The translations under genes and the position numbers were made by a program. A stretch of DNA of 64,000 nucleotides from Flammeovirgaceae bacterium 311. GTDB taxonomy: Bacteria > Bacteroidota > Bacteroidia > Cytophagales > Cyclobacteriaceae. The DNA is taken from NCBI GenBank assembly GCA_000597885.1, contig CP004371.1, forward strand, positions 2,124,501-2,188,500. Direction: 5' to 3'. Shown piece after piece: positions 17,738 to 27,005 of the stretch (the stretch's first letter is position 1; every line of letters begins with the position of its first letter). Below the pieces are notes generated by a model, which was given only the letters and a program-made list of their open reading frames with translations, was not told the origin of the DNA and searched no databases.

Positions 17738-19129
17738 TTATTTTATGGCAGGTGTAGGCGCTGCTGCCACCGGCACTTTGCTACGGCTAACGGAATGCCC
17801 TGTAGCTACTTCTCTTTCAGGAGAGTTATAGCTCATATTGTCATTGATATCCGGATAGGCATGCATGCCATGCTCGTGAATATCCAGACCATCCATTTCT
17901 TCTGTGGCAGATACCCTTATGCCCATCGTTAATTTTAAAGCGCCGAATGCAATAAAGGCAAAAGCAAAGCAGAATACACCAACACTGGCAACACCGATAA
18001 ACTGGCTGAGTAACTGTGTAGGGCCCGCAAGTGCACCAAAGATGCCTACGGCAAGCGTACCCCATATACCGCATACCAGGTGTACAGAAAGTGCTCCTAC
18101 CGGATCATCAATTCTGAACCTGTCGAACATCACCACTGAACACACTACCAGGCCGCCAGCGATTAAACCAATTACCAGTGCTGAAACTACGCCCATTTGA
18201 TCGGCACCGGCAGTGATGCCAACCAAACCTGCCAGGATACCATTTAGCACCATGGTAAGGTCGTTGGTTTTAAAGAGTACCTGCGACATGATAAAGGCAC
18301 CAATTGCACCAGAAGCAGCTGCTATGGTTGTTGTTACAAACACCAGGGAAACCAGTCCGGGGTCGGCAGAAAGAACAGAGCCGCCGTTAAAGCCATACCA
18401 GCCGAACCACAGGAGGAAAACACCCAGGGTAGCCAGCGGAAGGTTATGACCTGGAATTGCCTTTACTTTTCCGTTTACATATTTACCAATACGTGGGCCT
18501 AAGAGAATGATACAAGCCAGAGCACCCCAGCCACCTACAGAGTGTACAATGGTAGAACCGGCAAAATCATAGAAAGGAGTTCCGGCATTTTCGCCATCTA
18601 CCATGCTGCTTAGTACAGAGGGAAGGAAACCACCATCAGCGCCAAGGGTATTCAGAAATCCGCCACCCCATTTCCACATGCCTACAATAGGATAGCAAAT
18701 GGCTACATAGATTACAGAGAAAATCAGGAAAGAATTGAGCTTAACCCGCTCTGCAACAGCACCGGAGATGATGGTGGCTGCAGTGGCGGCAAACATGGCC
18801 TGGAATATAAAGTCTGTCCAGTAGGTGTAATTGCCATCGGCATACCCTATCAATCCTGCTGCGCCTTCGGGCATTGATAATCCGAAACCTGCAAATCCGA
18901 AAAATGCTCCGGCATATTCTTCGCCGGGATACATGAGGTTAAAGCCCACCAGCACATAGGTTAAAATGCCTATGGCAGGAATAATCGTATTCTTGAACAA
19001 GATATTTACGGTGTTTTTTGAGCGGCCCAGGCCAGACTCCAGCGAGGCAAACCCCAGGTGCATAATGAACACCAGGATCGTGGCGATCATCATCCACAAG
19101 TTATTTACGGTAAATAGTGCTTCATTCAT
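17738..19129 (-). CDS. amt: ammonium transporter
   Basis: A 463-residue Amt/MEP/Rh protein with eleven or so membrane segments. Visible family features are the NTVNILFKN region of helix 2, the DFAGSTIVHSVGGWGAL signature with the pore His (near residue 190), the WFGWYGFNGGS block and the second conserved His in SVHLVCGIWGTLAVG near residue 345. It conducts ammonium into the cell across the inner membrane. The N-terminus has no signal peptide, and a soluble C-terminal tail of about 60 residues follows the last helix. The PII gene lies 63 bases upstream on the same strand, the standard glnK-amt pairing in which PII plugs the channel when nitrogen is plentiful. Confidence 0.95.
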   Translation of the reverse strand: MNEALFTVNNLWMMIATILVFIMHLGFASLESGLGRSKNTVNILFKNTIIPAIGILTYVLVGFNLMYPGEEYAGAFFGFAGFGLSMPEGAAGLIGYADGNYTYWTDFIFQAMFAATAATIISGAVAERVKLNSFLIFSVIYVAICYPIVGMWKWGGGFLNTLGADGGFLPSVLSSMVDGENAGTPFYDFAGSTIVHSVGGWGALACIILLGPRIGKYVNGKVKAIPGHNLPLATLGVFLLWFGWYGFNGGSVLSADPGLVSLVFVTTTIAAASGAIGAFIMSQVLFKTNDLTMVLNGILAGLVGITAGADQMGVVSALVIGLIAGGLVVCSVVMFDRFRIDDPVGALSVHLVCGIWGTLAVGIFGALAGPTQLLSQFIGVASVGVFCFAFAFIAFGALKLTMGIRVSATEEMDGLDIHEHGMHAYPDINDNMSYNSPEREVATGHSVSRSKVPVAAAPTPAIK

Positions 19130-19192
19130 GTGCTTGCTGTTTTAGGTTCTTTTAGGGGGGTGTGGGGGAAATAATACGTTAGATACAAAAGG

Positions 19193-19531
19193 TTAAAGGG
19201 CCGCTGCGCCTTCTTCGCGCGAACGTATTCTGATTACCCTTTCTACATCCGAGATAAAAATCTTACCGTCGCCGATCTCACCGGTAGAGGCCTCCTGCAG
19301 AATGCATTCTACCACATCATCTAACTGAAGCTCAGTTACGACTACTTCAATTTTGGTACGGGGAATAAATCCGACATCGTAGTGCGCGCCTCTGTAGGTG
19401 TGTGACAAACTGGCTTCTTTGCCAAAACCTTTCACTTCCATGGAATACATAAATGGAATGCCTAAAGAAGAGAGGGCGGAATGAACTTCTTCAAATTTTG
19501 AAGTCCGAATAATAGCCTCAACTTTTTTCAT
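19193..19531 (-). CDS. glnK: PII nitrogen-regulatory protein
   Basis: A 112-residue PII protein. The T-loop carries YRGAHYDVGFIPR with Tyr51, the residue uridylylated in enteric PII, and the B-loop TGEIGDGKIF keeps Lys90; Arg101 and Arg103 of the ATP site are also present. Two positions that contact 2-oxoglutarate or its magnesium in other PII proteins differ: residue 39 is Glu, not Gln, and residue 58 is Arg, not Lys. It is the first gene of glnK-amt-porin, so its main partner should be the Amt channel. Numbering aligns without gaps to E. coli GlnK, which makes these substitutions easy to read. Promoter lies within the 560-base spacer upstream. Confidence 0.93.
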   Translation of the reverse strand: MKKVEAIIRTSKFEEVHSALSSLGIPFMYSMEVKGFGKEASLSHTYRGAHYDVGFIPRTKIEVVVTELQLDDVVECILQEASTGEIGDGKIFISDVERVIRIRSREEGAAAL

Positions 19532-20093
19532 ACTGATAATGATTTAGGTAGTCGATTCTCCGGTGCACCCTGAATCTTTAATCAATTTTAGAGATATAAG
19601 ATGATATTTCAAAATATACGCCTTGATTTTTAGGCTATTTCAAAATTTTATCTACATTTTTTGCGATATCAGCTTCAATTTATAAGCAACTTTTCCGTTA
19701 AGGAGTAAATTTCAAACGAGTGCGGTCTATTTTTGGACTTCCTAAAAAATTTTTATCATTATTTAAGTCTCGTCCTGCTATATTCAGAGGCAACACCTAA
19801 AAATTTTTACATATTCGTTGATGCATAGTCTAAATTTAAAGCTGGTTTAAGAAGTATGATGCAAATTTCTTAAAACATGCCCCATATTTAAAGCATCTCG
19901 TATGAATTACTTTATATGAAAGCACTATAGTGAGTAACTTATTTTTCTCTCCTGCCGAAGCACCTGCCAGGCGGCTGTTTAAGATTTAAGTCCGTCTGCC
20001 TGCTAACATTATCCCTAAATCATGCTACTGAAGCTTCAGTCAGTTTGTAAACAAAGCGTGATATATTCAGTCCTTACTCCATAAGCTATAAGT
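19532..20093. promoter_or_regulatory. 560-bp divergent spacer with paired 11-bp direct repeats upstream of glnK
   Basis: AT-rich region between glnK (minus) and the DehI-family gene (plus), without an open frame of note. The 11-mer TATTTCAAAAT occurs at 19605-19615 and again at 19636-19646, 31 bases apart, or about three helical turns, 74 bases upstream of glnK. That spacing suits a dimeric regulator. No sigma-54 type -24/-12 sequence was seen. Confidence 0.35.
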
Positions 20094-21017
20094 ATGAGAG
20101 ACCTCCAGGAACGGAAAAAGCTGATTGAGCGTGGCATGCAACTTGCCGCTACCCTTCCCGACATAACACCTGATCACGCCAGTGAAGAGGTAAAAGCCAT
20201 TTATAATGACATCCAGAATATCCTTAGGGTGCCGCTGGTAAACCAGCTATTCCGAACACTGGCAAACTACCCTGAATACCTGGAACAGCTGTGGCAGCAT
20301 TTCAGGCCGGCATTTAGCAGTAATAGCTTTGAACTGGAAGCAGACAACCTGCGGGAAAAAGCGTTGATGGAAGCACTGCCTGAAATTGACGAAGCCATAT
20401 GGCAGGAACTGGATATCCCCGAACAACTACGGGACTTCCAAGACACCATTTATTACGTGCTGCCCAAGCTACTGCTGGCCGCCAGCACCTTTTACGAAGC
20501 CGCCTCAGGATCGATCCCCGAGCCCCGGAGCCGAAGAGGCGAAGCCCCTGTGAGCAACACCCAAATCGCAGCAGGCATCGCAGCAGGCACCACCTCAGTA
20601 GCTTTAGTAGATCCCAAAACAGAGCGCCCGGAGCTGAAAAAGCTTTTTGGCGATATCAAGCAACAGCATGGTCTAAGCCTGCTCTCCTCTTACTATCGCG
20701 GCATGGCCAACTGGCCCCCATTTCTGGAGCAGGCCTGGCTTGCCATAAAGCCACTGGTAGGCAACAGTGAGTATGAAAACCTGAAAAGCTTTATTGTTGA
20801 TCAGGCACAAATGAGCATGCGCAGGTTACCCATTCGGCAACCTGAACTAAAAGAGGTGGATAAGGAACAGCAGGAGGAAGTAATTGCTGTTCTGGCATTC
20901 TTCAGGTATAAGTTTATTCCGGAAATGCTGCTGGAGGCAGCCCTGATCAAGGCCCTGCTCGATGGCCCGGCAGAAGCCTACACCTCCCGATTTAGTGTGG
21001 CTGTTCAGGAAGATTGA
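20094..21017 (+). CDS. DehI-family (halocarboxylic acid dehydrogenase-like) protein
   Basis: A 307-residue helical protein with two similar halves, as in the DehI family (group I 2-haloacid dehalogenases). The first half holds YNDIQNILRVPLVNQLFRTLANYP and the second DIKQQHGLSLLSSYYRGMANWP: each has a helix followed by an (A)NYP or (A)NWP turn and then FLEQAW/YLEQLW. In the known enzyme, an aspartate-activated water displaces halide from D- and L-2-haloacids; I cannot verify the catalytic Asp without an alignment. No signal peptide, so cytoplasmic. It appears to be transcribed alone; the next gene begins about 170 bases later with its own lipoprotein signal. Confidence 0.75.
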   Translation: MRDLQERKKLIERGMQLAATLPDITPDHASEEVKAIYNDIQNILRVPLVNQLFRTLANYPEYLEQLWQHFRPAFSSNSFELEADNLREKALMEALPEIDEAIWQELDIPEQLRDFQDTIYYVLPKLLLAASTFYEAASGSIPEPRSRRGEAPVSNTQIAAGIAAGTTSVALVDPKTERPELKKLFGDIKQQHGLSLLSSYYRGMANWPPFLEQAWLAIKPLVGNSEYENLKSFIVDQAQMSMRRLPIRQPELKEVDKEQQEEVIAVLAFFRYKFIPEMLLEAALIKALLDGPAEAYTSRFSVAVQED

Positions 21018-21190
21018 TGCTTTGTTTTAGTCAGGGAAGGTTGACCTCCTGTTTCTCAGGAGCTTTGATTTGTGAGGTTAAAAATTTCGCATAAACCAAC
21101 CCTTTTTTTCTGATTACTGTCCTGAGAGTACAGCAGAACCTACTAAAGCACATTAGCAGCTTCTGCCTACACAAAGTAAAATCAGAAATC

Positions 21191-22267
21191 ATGAAGGTTA
21201 TCAAAAAAATTGCTCCACTCACACTGTTGTGTGCGCTTGCTTTCTCATCCTGCGAAGATGATACCGCCACACCAATAGGACAAAACGTTACCTTTAAGAG
21301 CCTGGGCCTTGATGGCAGGATTGTGCACGAGCTCGATCTTGTAGAGAATAAGTTATGGGCCTCAACAGATGCGGGCTTATTTGTGAAAGATCTGGGAACA
21401 AATGCCGACTGGACTGCCCGTGGCCTTTCGCAAAAGAATGTAAAGACATTCATAGCCCTTGAAGACAATCTATTCTTAGCATCTGCCACAGATGTAAACC
21501 AGGAAGAATTCCTGATCTTTAAGTCAACAGATGGCGGCCAAAGCTGGCTGGAGCTACAATCAAACTGGGGCGGCGCTACACCAGAACCTTTAAATGACTT
21601 TGCCTGGGATGCTGCCACAAATACACTTTATGCCTGTGGCGCTGGCGTGGTGGCAACATCAGAAGACTATGGCGAAACCTGGACCCCCTCCACCGGTGAG
21701 TGGCAGTCAATGGCATCGGGTCTGGCATTTGTAAGTTTAAATCCAAAAAATGGCGATGTTTGGTCCGGAGGCCAAAATGCTATCGAGGGTTTCATGTTGC
21801 ACCGGCAGGATAAGACAAGCGGAGAATGGCAAAGCTGGACAAATCTGCTACCCTCTCCCAGCGTGGGCAAATCTATAGCATTTAGCGAATCTGATCCACA
21901 AACCATCTTGGTGGGTGGAGAAGATGGCATCATTAAAACCACCAACAACGGATCTTCCTGGAACAGGGTAAAAGAAGATCATACTGCGCGCTTTTATTTT
22001 GGACTTACATTTGACCAGCAAGTAGAAGAGCGGGTGTATGCCGCCAGTTGGGACAAGAATTTCCAGGACCCTCAACCACTGATCCTGCTAATTTCGAATA
22101 ATTCAGGCAATAGCTGGAAGGAGTACCGGCACGCCCCTGCGCAACTGTTCGGTGGTGTGTGGTCTATGATACAGAAAAGCGATGGCAATAAGACCAGGCT
22201 TTACCTGGGCCTTTATAAAGGCGGCGTTTACGAAGCTGTGATTGAAGAAATGGCCGCAACAGAATAA
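21191..22267 (+). CDS. lipoprotein with Asp-box (BNR) beta-propeller repeats
   Basis: A 358-residue protein. The N-terminus is a lipoprotein signal ending SSC (Cys21) followed by EDD, the acidic residues typical of surface-exposed lipoproteins in this phylum. The rest is a predicted beta-propeller with four Asp-box motifs: STDGGQSW, TSEDYGETW, TTNNGSSW and ISNNSGNSW. Such domains occur in sialidases, sortilin-like and photosystem assembly (HCF136-like) proteins, but no sialidase FRIP motif or catalytic residues were seen, so a binding or scaffold role is more likely. A strong terminator follows the stop codon, so it is probably a single-gene transcript. Confidence 0.75.
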   Translation: MKVIKKIAPLTLLCALAFSSCEDDTATPIGQNVTFKSLGLDGRIVHELDLVENKLWASTDAGLFVKDLGTNADWTARGLSQKNVKTFIALEDNLFLASATDVNQEEFLIFKSTDGGQSWLELQSNWGGATPEPLNDFAWDAATNTLYACGAGVVATSEDYGETWTPSTGEWQSMASGLAFVSLNPKNGDVWSGGQNAIEGFMLHRQDKTSGEWQSWTNLLPSPSVGKSIAFSESDPQTILVGGEDGIIKTTNNGSSWNRVKEDHTARFYFGLTFDQQVEERVYAASWDKNFQDPQPLILLISNNSGNSWKEYRHAPAQLFGGVWSMIQKSDGNKTRLYLGLYKGGVYEAVIEEMAATE

Positions 22268-22285
22268 GTACGTTTGTTTAATCTA

Positions 22286-22322
22286 AGTAGGGCTGAATCA
22301 GTATTTCAGCCCTACTTTTTTC
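22286..22322 (+). terminator. terminator after the Asp-box lipoprotein gene
   Basis: Stem AGTAGGGCTGAA (22286-22297) with TTCAGCCCTACT (22305-22316), followed by a T-run. Confidence 0.85.
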
Positions 22323-22440
22323 TATGAAACAATAAATACCCCACTCTCAACACTCCTGTTCTACACCCCTGAAATCTGCTATTCTATTTTTGAACATACT
22401 CCAGGCAAGACAAAAACTCTATTTAGCCGTTATACAGAGT

Positions 22441-22992
22441 ATGAGTTTGCAACAGGAAGCCCTGGAGTTTGCCCGGCAGGCACACGGCGATCAGAAGAGG
22501 AAATTTACCGGAGAGCCCTATATTGAGCACCCAAAACGGGTGGCAGAAATGGTACGCACTGTTCCGCACACCGATGCCATGATCTGCGCTGCCTATTTAC
22601 ACGATGTTGTGGAAGATACGCCCGTGACTCATCAGGAAATAGAACAACGCTTTGGCAAAGAAGTGGCAATGCTGGTGTACGAACTTACTGATGAGTTTAT
22701 GAAGGATAAGTATCCGGGCCTGAACCGGAAAGCCCGCAAAAAGCGAGAGGTGGAGCGCCAGGCTGCCATGAGTCCAGAGGCCAAGACCATAAAACTGGCC
22801 GATGTGATTGACAATACAGGCGACATTCTAAAAAACGACAAAGACTTTGCTGTAAGATATGTACCTGAAATGGTAGCCCTGGTAGAGGCCCTGCAGGGAG
22901 GTAATTTTGAGCTGCTGATGCTTGCCTGCTATGAAGTACAGAAAGCCAGGCTCGCACTAAAACAGGCAGGCAGGTTAAAGCAGAGATCATAG
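22441..22992 (+). CDS. HD-domain phosphohydrolase, MESH1/SpoT-hydrolase-like
   Basis: A 183-residue single-domain protein. It begins ALEFARQAHGDQKRKFTGEPYIEHP, the opening of the ppGpp hydrolase domain of RelA/SpoT, then has the HD motif YLHDVVEDT near residue 57 and the second metal/substrate block KLADVIDNT near residue 120. Stand-alone proteins of this kind (MESH1 type) hydrolyse (p)ppGpp or NADPH 3'-phosphate with manganese. There is no synthetase, TGS or ACT domain. The ATG at 22441 is taken as start; the open frame extends to a TTG 17 codons earlier, but homology begins only after the ATG. The substrate needs testing, as the same fold has several activities. Confidence 0.8.
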   Translation: MSLQQEALEFARQAHGDQKRKFTGEPYIEHPKRVAEMVRTVPHTDAMICAAYLHDVVEDTPVTHQEIEQRFGKEVAMLVYELTDEFMKDKYPGLNRKARKKREVERQAAMSPEAKTIKLADVIDNTGDILKNDKDFAVRYVPEMVALVEALQGGNFELLMLACYEVQKARLALKQAGRLKQRS

Positions 22993-23169
22993 AATTTTTA
23001 AATACCTCTATAAATTTAACTTATATAAGGGAAACATAAAGGCCTTTACTGGCCACATTCAAACATCTGCTCAATGCTTGTTTAACAGGCAGCTATATAT
23101 TCATTTCTTTCCCCAACAAACCTTCCTGGTCCGGGTTAAAAAAATAACGCAACACTAAAAATTATTCAT

Positions 23170-24840
23170 ATGGAGAAAGAAAACAAAGACCAGTCCGGCA
23201 ACGGCAAATCACAGCAAGCAGGAGGAAACGCAGCTGGTAATGGCAAAGGTAAAATGGGAGATAACACCCTTACCACCCGCCAGGGCCACCCTGTTTACGA
23301 TAACCAGAATGTTCGCACAGTTGGCAACAGAGGCCCTGCCACAATGGAGAACTACCACTTCATTGAAAAAATATCACACTTTGACCGGGAGCGCGTTCCA
23401 GAGCGCGTAGTGCATGCCCGGGGAGCGGGCGCTCATGGCGTTTTTGAAGCTTATGGTAATGTAGGCGGTGAGCCTGTTGCAAAATATACCCGGGCCAAGC
23501 TTTTTCAGGAAAAAGGAAAGCAAACACCTGTTTTTGTACGCTTCTCCACAGTTGGTCACCCTTCCGGATCACCAGAAACACTGCGCGACCCACGTGGTTT
23601 TGCCGTGAAATTTTATACCGAAGATGGTAACTGGGACCTGGTAGGCAATAACCTGAAGATCTTCTTTATCCGGGATGCCATGAAATTCCCTGACCTGATC
23701 CACTCTCAAAAGCCCGATCCGATCACCAATATCCAGAGCGCTGAACGGATCTTCGATTTCTTTTCAGGCACACCGGAAGCAACCCATATGGTTACCTTCC
23801 TGTACTCGCCCTGGGGCATTCCGGCCAACTACCGCCAGATGCAGGGCTCCGGCGTAAATACCTACAAATGGGTAAATGCCGAAGGCGAAGCAGTACTGGT
23901 GAAATACCACTGGGAGCCCATGAAGCAGGGCATCAAGAACCTGACGCTGAAAGACGCGCAGGAAATTCAGGCCAAGAATTTTAACCATGCCACCCAGGAC
24001 CTTTATGAGGCTATTGAGCACGGCGATTATCCTGAATGGGAACTGAACGTGCAGATTATGAGCGACGACGAACATCCCGAGCTGGACTTTGATCCTTTGG
24101 ATGACACCAAGCTTTGGCCAAAAGAACAGTTCCCCTGGATGCCTGTTGGTAAAATGACCCTGAATAGAAACCCGATCGACTATTTTAACGAAGTAGAGCT
24201 TTCTGCTTTTGGTACCGGCGTGCTGGTAGATGGTCTGGACTTCTCAGACGATAAGATGCTGCAGGGACGTACTTTCTCCTACTCCGATACTCAGCGTTAC
24301 CGTGTAGGGGCCAACTATCTGCAGCTGCCGATCAATGCACCTAAAAATCATGTGGCAACCAATCAGCGAGGCGGGCAAATGTCGTTTAAAACCGACTTTG
24401 CAGAAGGCCAGAACCCACACATCAATTATGAGCCCTCTACCATTGGCGGCCTGAAAGAAGCTACCAGACCCGGCAAAGACTATATGCCCAGCTACAATGC
24501 TCAGCTGATGCGCCAAAAGATTGACCGCACCAACCCCTTTGGGCAGGCAGGCGAAACCTACCGCAACTTTGAAGACTGGGAGCGGGATGAATTGATCTCT
24601 AACCTGTCGAACGACCTTGCCACCTGCGACAAGCGTATTCAGGACAAAATGATTGAGTACTTTACCCAGGCAGATGAAGATTATGGCCGCAGGGTATCTG
24701 AGGGCATCAAAATGGCCACAGAAAAGATGATGAAGATGAAGAAGGAAATGATGGGTACTGATGGTCCCATGAGCAGCAAGGGCTCCAAAGCAGCCGTGAA
24801 GGAGGCTGAAGATAAAGGACACTCTGCAAAACCTTACTAA
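23170..24840 (+). CDS. heme catalase
   Basis: A 556-residue monofunctional heme catalase that breaks down hydrogen peroxide. Visible residues: the distal His in [13 protein letters not shown] (near 81), [23 protein letters not shown], the active-site Asn in DLVGNN, and the proximal heme Tyr in [12 protein letters not shown] (near 377). The [18 protein letters not shown] wording is like clade 1 catalases. The first 35 residues are Gly/Asn/Lys-rich and probably disordered; the last 40 are rich in Met and Lys ([12 protein letters not shown]), longer than usual. No export signal, so cytoplasmic. A terminator follows directly. Confidence 0.93.
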   Translation: MEKENKDQSGNGKSQQAGGNAAGNGKGKMGDNTLTTRQGHPVYDNQNVRTVGNRGPATMENYHFIEKISHFDRERVPERVVHARGAGAHGVFEAYGNVGGEPVAKYTRAKLFQEKGKQTPVFVRFSTVGHPSGSPETLRDPRGFAVKFYTEDGNWDLVGNNLKIFFIRDAMKFPDLIHSQKPDPITNIQSAERIFDFFSGTPEATHMVTFLYSPWGIPANYRQMQGSGVNTYKWVNAEGEAVLVKYHWEPMKQGIKNLTLKDAQEIQAKNFNHATQDLYEAIEHGDYPEWELNVQIMSDDEHPELDFDPLDDTKLWPKEQFPWMPVGKMTLNRNPIDYFNEVELSAFGTGVLVDGLDFSDDKMLQGRTFSYSDTQRYRVGANYLQLPINAPKNHVATNQRGGQMSFKTDFAEGQNPHINYEPSTIGGLKEATRPGKDYMPSYNAQLMRQKIDRTNPFGQAGETYRNFEDWERDELISNLSNDLATCDKRIQDKMIEYFTQADEDYGRRVSEGIKMATEKMMKMKKEMMGTDGPMSSKGSKAAVKEAEDKGHSAKPY

Positions 24841-24868
24841 CAGCTGGCATCAGCTTGCCATTAACCAG

Positions 24869-24897
24869 AAAAGGTATGCCCCGGCATACCTTTTTTT
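24869..24897 (+). terminator. terminator after catalase
   Basis: Stem GGTATGCC (24873-24880) with GGCATACC (24883-24890), loop CC, followed by seven T. Confidence 0.85.
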
Positions 24898-25717
24898 ATT
24901 GTTTATATACCAAGCCCGGGAAAAAAACGCCTATCTGCATCTTTTTTCAGCACACACCACACCACAAGCAACTGCTGCTCCACTGCAGTAGCCGGCACCA
25001 GGGCAGTGCGCTAAATTTTCCAACCCACATTTTTATAAAAACTGCTGCAGCCTACTACCGCTTACAGCAAGCAGCACTTTTAAAAATTGGAAAATAAGGG
25101 TATCGGTACGTTTTAAAATATTAATATAAAATATAACTATTTAAACTAATCCCTCCGTCTAATTGCCCGAAAAACCTCAGGATCAGGCAATAGTTTCTTC
25201 TATTTTACTGACACATCCTGCACCATTCCTTACCTGCTCTTTTCCCGCAAAACAGCCTCTACAGGGCCTGAATGACTTTAGTATAATTAAATTTTTTGTA
25301 AGCAAATTTAAATTTTTGTTTTTGCAACCTTTTTATAAGCTACTGTTTTACAATATTTTACTGATCCACACACCCCTAAATAGAGCCATACCCCATGGAT
25401 ACTAAAAATATTTCTATTGCCTGATAGTTTACATTTTTCTTACTTGCACGTATGTATATCTGGAGAGGCTATCTAAAACCCTGATAGCAGGTACAACCGT
25501 AAAGCCACTCCTGTTCTTACACAAACACTCACAGAATTATCACTTATTGAAGATTCACCCTGATAGCCTTACGGCCAGAGCAGAAGAAAATGTTCAGGCC
25601 GGGCTGATAAGGGGCTGCCTGAAGGTTTTCAGCAACAGAGGAGAATCGGCAATAGCGCATATCCTGAGGGTGAGTTAAAAATTAGAAAATAAAGGTTAAT
25701 AACAAGATTTTTTTGCG
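24898..25717. other. 820-bp intergenic region, no gene recognised
   Basis: AT-rich in its first half. The 11-mer ACCCTGATAGC occurs twice (25478-25488 and 25557-25567), the first copy also forming a small hairpin with an upstream GCTATC. No tRNA fold, clear promoter or credible coding frame was found; the two short open frames here look random. Confidence 0.35.
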
Positions 25718-26071
25718 ATGCTAAGTTTAGGTTTATTGTCAGTGAATGGTAGTATCAAACTACTGGAGAGATCGTTAAAATTCCGTTTGCTCAGCTTCAA
25801 CAGAATGCTGCAGGAGACCATTCAGGGTCTTGGCCCTGCAGCAGGTGCTGCACAGCCCAAAGCAGCTGCCGCTGCAGTGGATATCAGGACAGCTGCTGTT
25901 GCTGCAGAGGCCAGGGTACCAGGGCTGAAAATTGCCAGGACCACCATGCCTGACCTAAGGCTGGATTACAACCAGACTTTCCAGCATATCCGCACTGAGC
26001 TGGATGGTTATTATAAGGAGCGTAACCCAATATTCAGCAATACCATTGCCCGCAACCGAAAACAGTATTGA
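25718..26071 (+). CDS. small alanine-rich protein of unknown function
   Basis: A 117-residue frame starting at ATG 25718. The first 40 residues are an amphipathic, slightly hydrophobic stretch (MLSLGLLSVNGSIKLLERSL), the centre (residues 42-70) is Ala-rich and low in complexity, and the C-terminus is charged and probably helical (DYNQTFQHIRTELDGYY). I recognise no family. Support for its reality: base and codon use in the centre resemble nearby genes, and a strong hairpin begins exactly at its stop codon. Against: no ribosome-binding sequence and no homologue known to me. It stands alone between an 820-base spacer and a convergent hydrolase gene. Confidence 0.45.
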   Translation: MLSLGLLSVNGSIKLLERSLKFRLLSFNRMLQETIQGLGPAAGAAQPKAAAAAVDIRTAAVAAEARVPGLKIARTTMPDLRLDYNQTFQHIRTELDGYYKERNPIFSNTIARNRKQY

Positions 26072-26111
26072 TCAAAGCCCGGGACCCCGAAGGGCAGCAC
26101 CGGGCTTTGAT
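26071..26111. terminator. hairpin between convergent genes
   Basis: Perfect 12-base stem ATCAAAGCCCGG (26071-26082) and CCGGGCTTTGAT (26100-26111). No long T-run follows on either strand, so it may be an imperfect bidirectional terminator. Confidence 0.6.
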
Positions 26112-26150
26112 TAAAATCGTATAGGCAGGACGTTAGTTTTCCCTGAAATT

Positions 26151-27005
26151 TCAGCGGGTGCCGGCATTTTTATGCTGCCGGAGAAACTCTAATACCTCAG
26201 CTGAGAACTGCTGTGACTGATGGGCTGTATTATGCACTCCCGGAACACGTTTAACAGTAGCCTTTGGCAGTAGTTTTGCCAGCGCCTCGGCAGAACCATT
26301 ATCATTATCCTCATGACCAGAAATAACCAGGACCGGCATTTTTACCTTCGCTAACTCAGCAGGTGAGGTACTGGGTTGTGCCTCCTGCTGAAAAGCTAGT
26401 GTTTGCCTATCAAGACCGCTCTCCTCTACATACCGCAAGAAACCACTAAAGCTTTCGGTTTCTCCCTCACCGGTCAATGCTCTATAAAAAGCAAATCTGC
26501 GGGGCCATTCAGGGTCTGTAAAGGCATCGCCCATCCCTCCCAGCACGGCAGCAGTGATGCGCTCATCCAGCACCAGCAGCCTGGAGGCAATGATAGAACC
26601 CCGGGAGTAGCCCACCAGCTGGTATTTTCTCAGGCCTAAAGCGGTGGCCAGCCCCATTACATCGCGGGCTTCGGCATCCTGCTCATAACCCGCTGCTGAT
26701 ACGGGCTTATCTGATTTACCATTTCCCCGTAAATCAAGAACAATCACCCTAAAGCCCCCTTCAGCCAAATCCCTGTACAAGGGTTTACTCTTCCAGCTTT
26801 CCAGGGTGTTTGTGAAGCCATGCAACAAAATAACCGGCTCCCCCTGCCCTTCTGCTTCATAGTAAATTTTAGTACCATCAAATGAGGTAAAATACGAACC
26901 CGCAACAGCCAAGTGGCCGGCACCAGCTTCCTGAGCAATAACTGACGCTACAAATATCAGGCAGCAGAACAGGCTTAAACCGGATTTAATGAGGTAATGG
27001 TGCAT
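26151..27005 (-). CDS. exported alpha/beta-fold hydrolase
   Basis: A 284-residue protein with a signal peptide (about 1-25, ending SVIAQ) and an alpha/beta hydrolase domain. Visible are the oxyanion HGFTNT loop, the nucleophile elbow GYSRGS, a late Asp in SGHEDND and the catalytic His in GVHNTAH. It is close to the haloperoxidase/epoxide hydrolase-like branch. The ATG at 27005 was chosen since it leads directly into the signal peptide; the open frame upstream is not hydrophobic. It is followed on the same strand, 100 bases upstream in genome order, by two metabolic genes (BKACE-like and cyclase family); a shared pathway is possible but unproven. Substrate unknown. Confidence 0.82.
   Translation of the reverse strand: MHHYLIKSGLSLFCCLIFVASVIAQEAGAGHLAVAGSYFTSFDGTKIYYEAEGQGEPVILLHGFTNTLESWKSKPLYRDLAEGGFRVIVLDLRGNGKSDKPVSAAGYEQDAEARDVMGLATALGLRKYQLVGYSRGSIIASRLLVLDERITAAVLGGMGDAFTDPEWPRRFAFYRALTGEGETESFSGFLRYVEESGLDRQTLAFQQEAQPSTSPAELAKVKMPVLVISGHEDNDNGSAEALAKLLPKATVKRVPGVHNTAHQSQQFSAEVLEFLRQHKNAGTR

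Noticed and set aside
24855-25405. Two plus-strand frames after catalase
   Set aside because: The first starts in the catalase terminator and both read like translated AT-rich spacer.
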